A stretch of 64,000 nucleotides of DNA from Anthopleura xanthogrammica (Eukaryota; Cnidaria; Anthozoa; Actiniaria; Actiniidae). The position numbers and the translations under genes are program-made. Where the stretch lies: contig OZ025214.1 in the NCBI GenBank assembly GCA_964019055.1, positions 9,238,858 to 9,302,857 on the forward strand, in the 5' to 3' direction. Below the pieces are notes generated by a model that saw only the letters and a program-made list of their open reading frames with translations, ran no database searches and was not told where the DNA came from. This document shows positions 60,785 through 64,000 of the stretch, piece by piece (positions within the stretch are counted from its first letter, which is position 1; every line of letters begins with the position of its first letter).

Positions 60785-60990
60785 CTCTCTTCTCCTTCTT
60801 CTTGTTCTTCTTGTTCTTCTTGTTCTTCTATTCTTTCTTCTTTTTCTTCTTTTTCTACTTCTTGTTCTTCTGGTTCTTCTTCTTCTTCTATTCTGTCTTC
60901 TTTTTCTTCTTTTTCTACTTCTTGTTCTTCTTGTTCTTGTTCTTCTTGTTTTTCTTGTTCTTGTTCTTCTTGTTGTCCTTGTTCTTACTT
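60785..60990. repeat. (TTC)n/(TTCTTG)n microsatellite
   Basis: Pyrimidine-rich tract of TTC, TTCTTG and TTTTTC units with two similar halves (tattctttcttctttttctt and tattctgtcttctttttctt). Gives artefactual Phe/Leu frames. Confidence 0.88.
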
Positions 60991-61189
60991 CATCATCATC
61001 ACCATCTTTTTCTAGATCTAAGGTTGTTGTTCTGATATTATCTTCGTCATCTATGGTGTCTTTGTTAGTTTCAGTGTTTTATAAAAGAAATTGTTATTCA
61101 TTAGTACTTTGTTATTCATTAGTACTTGCTTATAAGTTCATTTATTTAACTCTATGTCAGTTGATTTTATATTCGACAGGTGCATCTTA

Positions 61190-62841
61190 TAATTAATTTT
61201 TACTCGCGTTCCAGTTTCCACCATTATGATCAATTTTACTTTCATAAATAGCTTATAATAGACATTTAGACCATCTTCGCATTTTTCATCCGTTTTATCG
61301 ATATCGGGTAATGAAAGCTTTCTCTAATGTGTCATATTTTTAACCTAGTTTTATTTTGGAATGTTTCCACCTTTTTATTAGCGTGGCGAATTGCAAATGG
61401 CGCTGATTGTGTCCCTCTAGCTGATCTGACAAAAAATATTAGCCAATAAGAATCCAGAAAATTTGCAAAGCTTAGGTGTCATCCTTAAGGCCCGTTCACA
61501 CGGGCGGTTTTTGCAGCGATTTTAGGTGCGATTTTTGCGTCGATTTTGATCACTGTTAGTAATGGTAAAGGATTAACTTGTAAAGTTATATTCAGGACAC
61601 CAATATTACCTGGACAAATGTCTCTTTAGAAGCATAAGATAAAATTCAGTATATTTTCAAAACTCGTGAAACGGTTATTTCTTTATTTTATTTTATCATA
61701 GTAAATGTATATACGAAATATCAAAAACCCCTTCTTAAAAGAAGCTTTATCTCAGATACAAACTTTTATAAGTCCGATTTTTTTTGATATTTTCATCCGA
61801 CATATATAACAGAACTTAGGGATGAACTATTAACTGAAAACAAGTATTTGCAAACGGTCATCACATTTCAAGAATAAATGCATTCAACTCCATGAGTTTC
61901 CTGTTCTCAAGGTGTTTCAAAGTAGATATTGTCAGAATGGTCCCTACTTCAATTTTGGCATTTTAAGAACGTAGAAAATCCTTAAGGGGGAATTCTGGAA
62001 GAAAGTCTTTTATTTTACAATTGACTTTTTGCTTAACATATTCTTTTATTCTGCTAATAAGAGGTACATTTTCTTTTTGCTAAGCGGTTACTCAGGACTT
62101 GAGTAGATACATTTTAGATATTTATTTTATTTTTTTAGGCTAAGTGGACATTGAGTTGCATGGAAGATCTCTTCTTCTTAACAGTTTAAAAATGTATCTT
62201 TAGCTAATAATTATCCTCTTTGAAATAATTTTGATAGTACTTTTAAGAAAATTTCATTCAGGCTCACTTTTTGCCAGTTTTTTAACTCGTGCCATACAAA
62301 TGTTAGGAAATTGCTCCTGCACCTTGAGAAGATAAAAGTAGTTTGAAATGAGGGAACATTATGCTAAATGATCTTTTCTCTTTAACAATTTAAAAATGTA
62401 TCCTTAGTTAATGATTTTCTTTTAAAAAATGAAAGAAAATTTACTAAAATCAAATTCAGTTTCATTTTTAGCCAGAGTTTTATCTCGTGCCATACAAATG
62501 TTACCAAAACGTAGTTAGGAAAACAGATAAAACCTTGCTCAAAGCTCACAGACTAAGTATTTTAAAAAGTCTTAGGATTTTGTTCATTCTGTTTCGGAGG
62601 TTCTAGAACGTTTTCACATCTCTGTCCAAAGGCTTATATGCCATCTCGTCCTTGTCCAATTTTTTTAGTCGTTAGTTCTGTCGTTATCTAATTCGATCGG
62701 TCCAAAAATTCATACATTTCTTCGTTGGCACATTCCCTTACAAAGTCTTTTACTTCGGCCTTTCCGTCTTTGCAAACATCAAATAAACTTTTTCTTTAAT
62801 AAATCGTGTTTGTATTTGTTCGTTCACCCATCATTCATTCA
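61190..62841. other. Intergenic sequence between the GPCR and the PAN/EGF gene
   Basis: AT-rich with no recognised gene. Near 61493 is cccgttcacacgggcggttt followed by gcgattttaggtgcgatt, resembling one end of a repeat. Two related blocks occur near 62260-62320 and 62450-62515 (gccagttttttaactcgtgc / gccagagttttatctcgtgc followed by catacaaatgtta), a diverged direct duplication of about 190 bp spacing. Confidence 0.4.
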
Positions 62842-63783
62842 TCACTGACTGCTAGAGGGATTTTCCATTCTTAAGATTCTCTTGACTGTAGTCTTCACAG
62901 CTTGCCGCATTTCTCCCATGCGCCATAAGTATATCAGTGGGTTCAGAGATGAATTGGAAATCATGACAAGTTCGCTGGTCAGAAATAACTGATACAGAAA
63001 CTGATTATCTTCTGGTTTGACAGGATCAAAAGAAAGTGCTGTTGCAAATGCTATGCAGACGTATGGAATGTAAGATATCATTATAACAGTGAAAACCACG
63101 ACCATTGTAGTCAAGGATTTCGTATACTTAGAAACATTAATGCTTGACTGTTTGATATTGGGTGCCGCTCCAACATCAGGAGATATTGATAACTTTATCT
63201 TTCTTAAGCTGTAAAAAGCCATGAGATAACAAACGGACACCGTGGAAAGTAACAAAAACATAAAAACTTCGATCATAATGAGTAGATGTTTCAAATGTTC
63301 TATTCTTACGTTAAGGAAGACTAAGTTTGCCAGACAAAACGATCCAACCCACCATGTAATCAATAGTCTTCCAACCCGCTTCAAAGTTACAACACTGCGA
63401 TATCTGTTCAAAAGTTTGACTGCAAGCAAGCGATCGATGCTCATCAAAGCCAGCGTTTGCAGGGATATCGAAGCCGTGCAATACGTTACTGCCCTAGAAC
63501 TTTTCCATATGTAGCAAAATACATCTTTAAGATTCTTGAGAGCGACGATGTTCGTACAAATCATGAAGGGTTCTCCGATGGCTCCGTTGATGAAATCGGA
63601 AAGTGCGAGATTTGCGACGAGAATGAACGAAGGATTGTGAAGGGATGGCGTTTTCCATATCGAAATCAAGATCAGGAAATTCAAAGTTGTCGCAATAAGT
63701 GATGATACCGAATACACTACAGATATTGCGACACGGTATACGGGACGGTCAAAGTAGGCGCTTTCGTAGAAGCAAATGTCCAT
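62842..63783 (-). CDS. Intronless class A (rhodopsin-like) G protein-coupled receptor, 313 aa
   Basis: A single open frame from ATG at 63783 gives seven hydrophobic helices. Landmarks: N35 in TM1 (ATTLNFLIL), LANLALSDF with D63 in TM2, C90 before TM3, SIDRLLAV (D117-R118, a DRL variant of DRY), a Pro in TM6 (MISYIPYV), and SNSSLNPLIYLWR in TM7 (NPxxY). The second extracellular loop is very short and has no cysteine, TM5 has no proline, and the TM6 tryptophan is replaced. This pattern is known from melanocortin-type (MECO cluster) receptors, but ligand cannot be inferred. N-terminus short (about 17 aa) with no signal peptide; C-terminus short, basic then Ser-rich. Intronless receptors of this sort form large cnidarian expansions. 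Confidence 0.92.
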   Translation of the reverse strand: MDICFYESAYFDRPVYRVAISVVYSVSSLIATTLNFLILISIWKTPSLHNPSFILVANLALSDFINGAIGEPFMICTNIVALKNLKDVFCYIWKSSRAVTYCTASISLQTLALMSIDRLLAVKLLNRYRSVVTLKRVGRLLITWWVGSFCLANLVFLNVRIEHLKHLLIMIEVFMFLLLSTVSVCYLMAFYSLRKIKLSISPDVGAAPNIKQSSINVSKYTKSLTTMVVVFTVIMISYIPYVCIAFATALSFDPVKPEDNQFLYQLFLTSELVMISNSSLNPLIYLWRMGEMRQAVKTTVKRILRMENPSSSQ

Positions 63784-64000
63784 TTTCGTACAGTTCTAAT
63801 TTTTTTGATACGGAGTTTAAGTTCCTTCGTATTCGCTTGTTCTATTTTCGTGAAGACGAATAAATTTCTTGTTAATCTTGCCTGGTTTCCTCCTGCATTG
63901 TGAAGTCTACGCCTTAGTATATTCCAGCAGTTCTCTTTATTCGTTGAAACAATTGATTAGATCTTGAAGTGGACAGTTATTTTAAAGAAATATAATATGA
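63784..64000. other. Upstream region of the GPCR
   Basis: About 217 bp of AT-rich sequence to the window end. No promoter motif is convincing. Confidence 0.3.

Noticed and set aside
60715..61196. Phe/Leu-rich membrane protein
   Set aside because: Translation of a (TTC)n/(TTCTTG)n microsatellite in several frames.

Overview
The window is eukaryotic nuclear DNA, most likely from an anthozoan cnidarian (stony coral or sea anemone). I infer this from AT-rich DNA, short GT-AG exons in introns packed with small inverted-repeat transposons, and gene types typical of that group: secreted PAN/EGF proteins, EGF/C-type-lectin proteins, an intronless rhodopsin-like GPCR and a TBC1D12/14 orthologue. The species call is inference; no database search was possible.

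Layout. 1-5.6 kb (+): the 3' part of a secreted EGF/C-type-lectin gene, with a decayed LINE and several transposons in its introns. 7.9-25.9 kb (+): a complete twelve-exon TBC1D12/14-type Rab-GAP gene; the exons sum to 2421 nt (806 aa) with intact reading phase. 26-40.5 kb: gene-poor. It holds a 5S-rRNA-like fragment, a triplicated unit, a helicase-bearing DNA transposon interrupted by a MITE, and a ~4.1 kb satellite of ~40-bp units that is itself interrupted by an 868-bp transposon. 40.5-49.0 kb (+): a complete five-exon monocarboxylate-transporter-like (SLC16) gene, exons summing to 1473 nt (490 aa). Its first intron holds a nested pair of elements: a tyrosine-recombinase element inside an inverted-repeat element with a PIF1-like helicase remnant. 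52.6-60.2 kb (-): a five-exon secreted protein (signal peptide, PAN, two EGFs, unrecognised C-terminal domain), exons summing to 1029 nt (342 aa). 62.8-63.8 kb (-): an intronless class A GPCR.

The genes do not form a pathway. They are independent animal genes: membrane traffic/autophagy, metabolite transport, extracellular adhesion or lectin, and signalling. Most of the interest is in the mobile DNA. Several elements have target-site duplications readable by eye (2, 7, 8, 9 and about 10 bp), and several are nested so that relative age can be read. The best candidate for something poorly described is a family of three elements whose one end is a long hairpin, whose body has terminal inverted repeats, and one copy of which carries the catalytic C-terminal half of a Crypton-like tyrosine recombinase.
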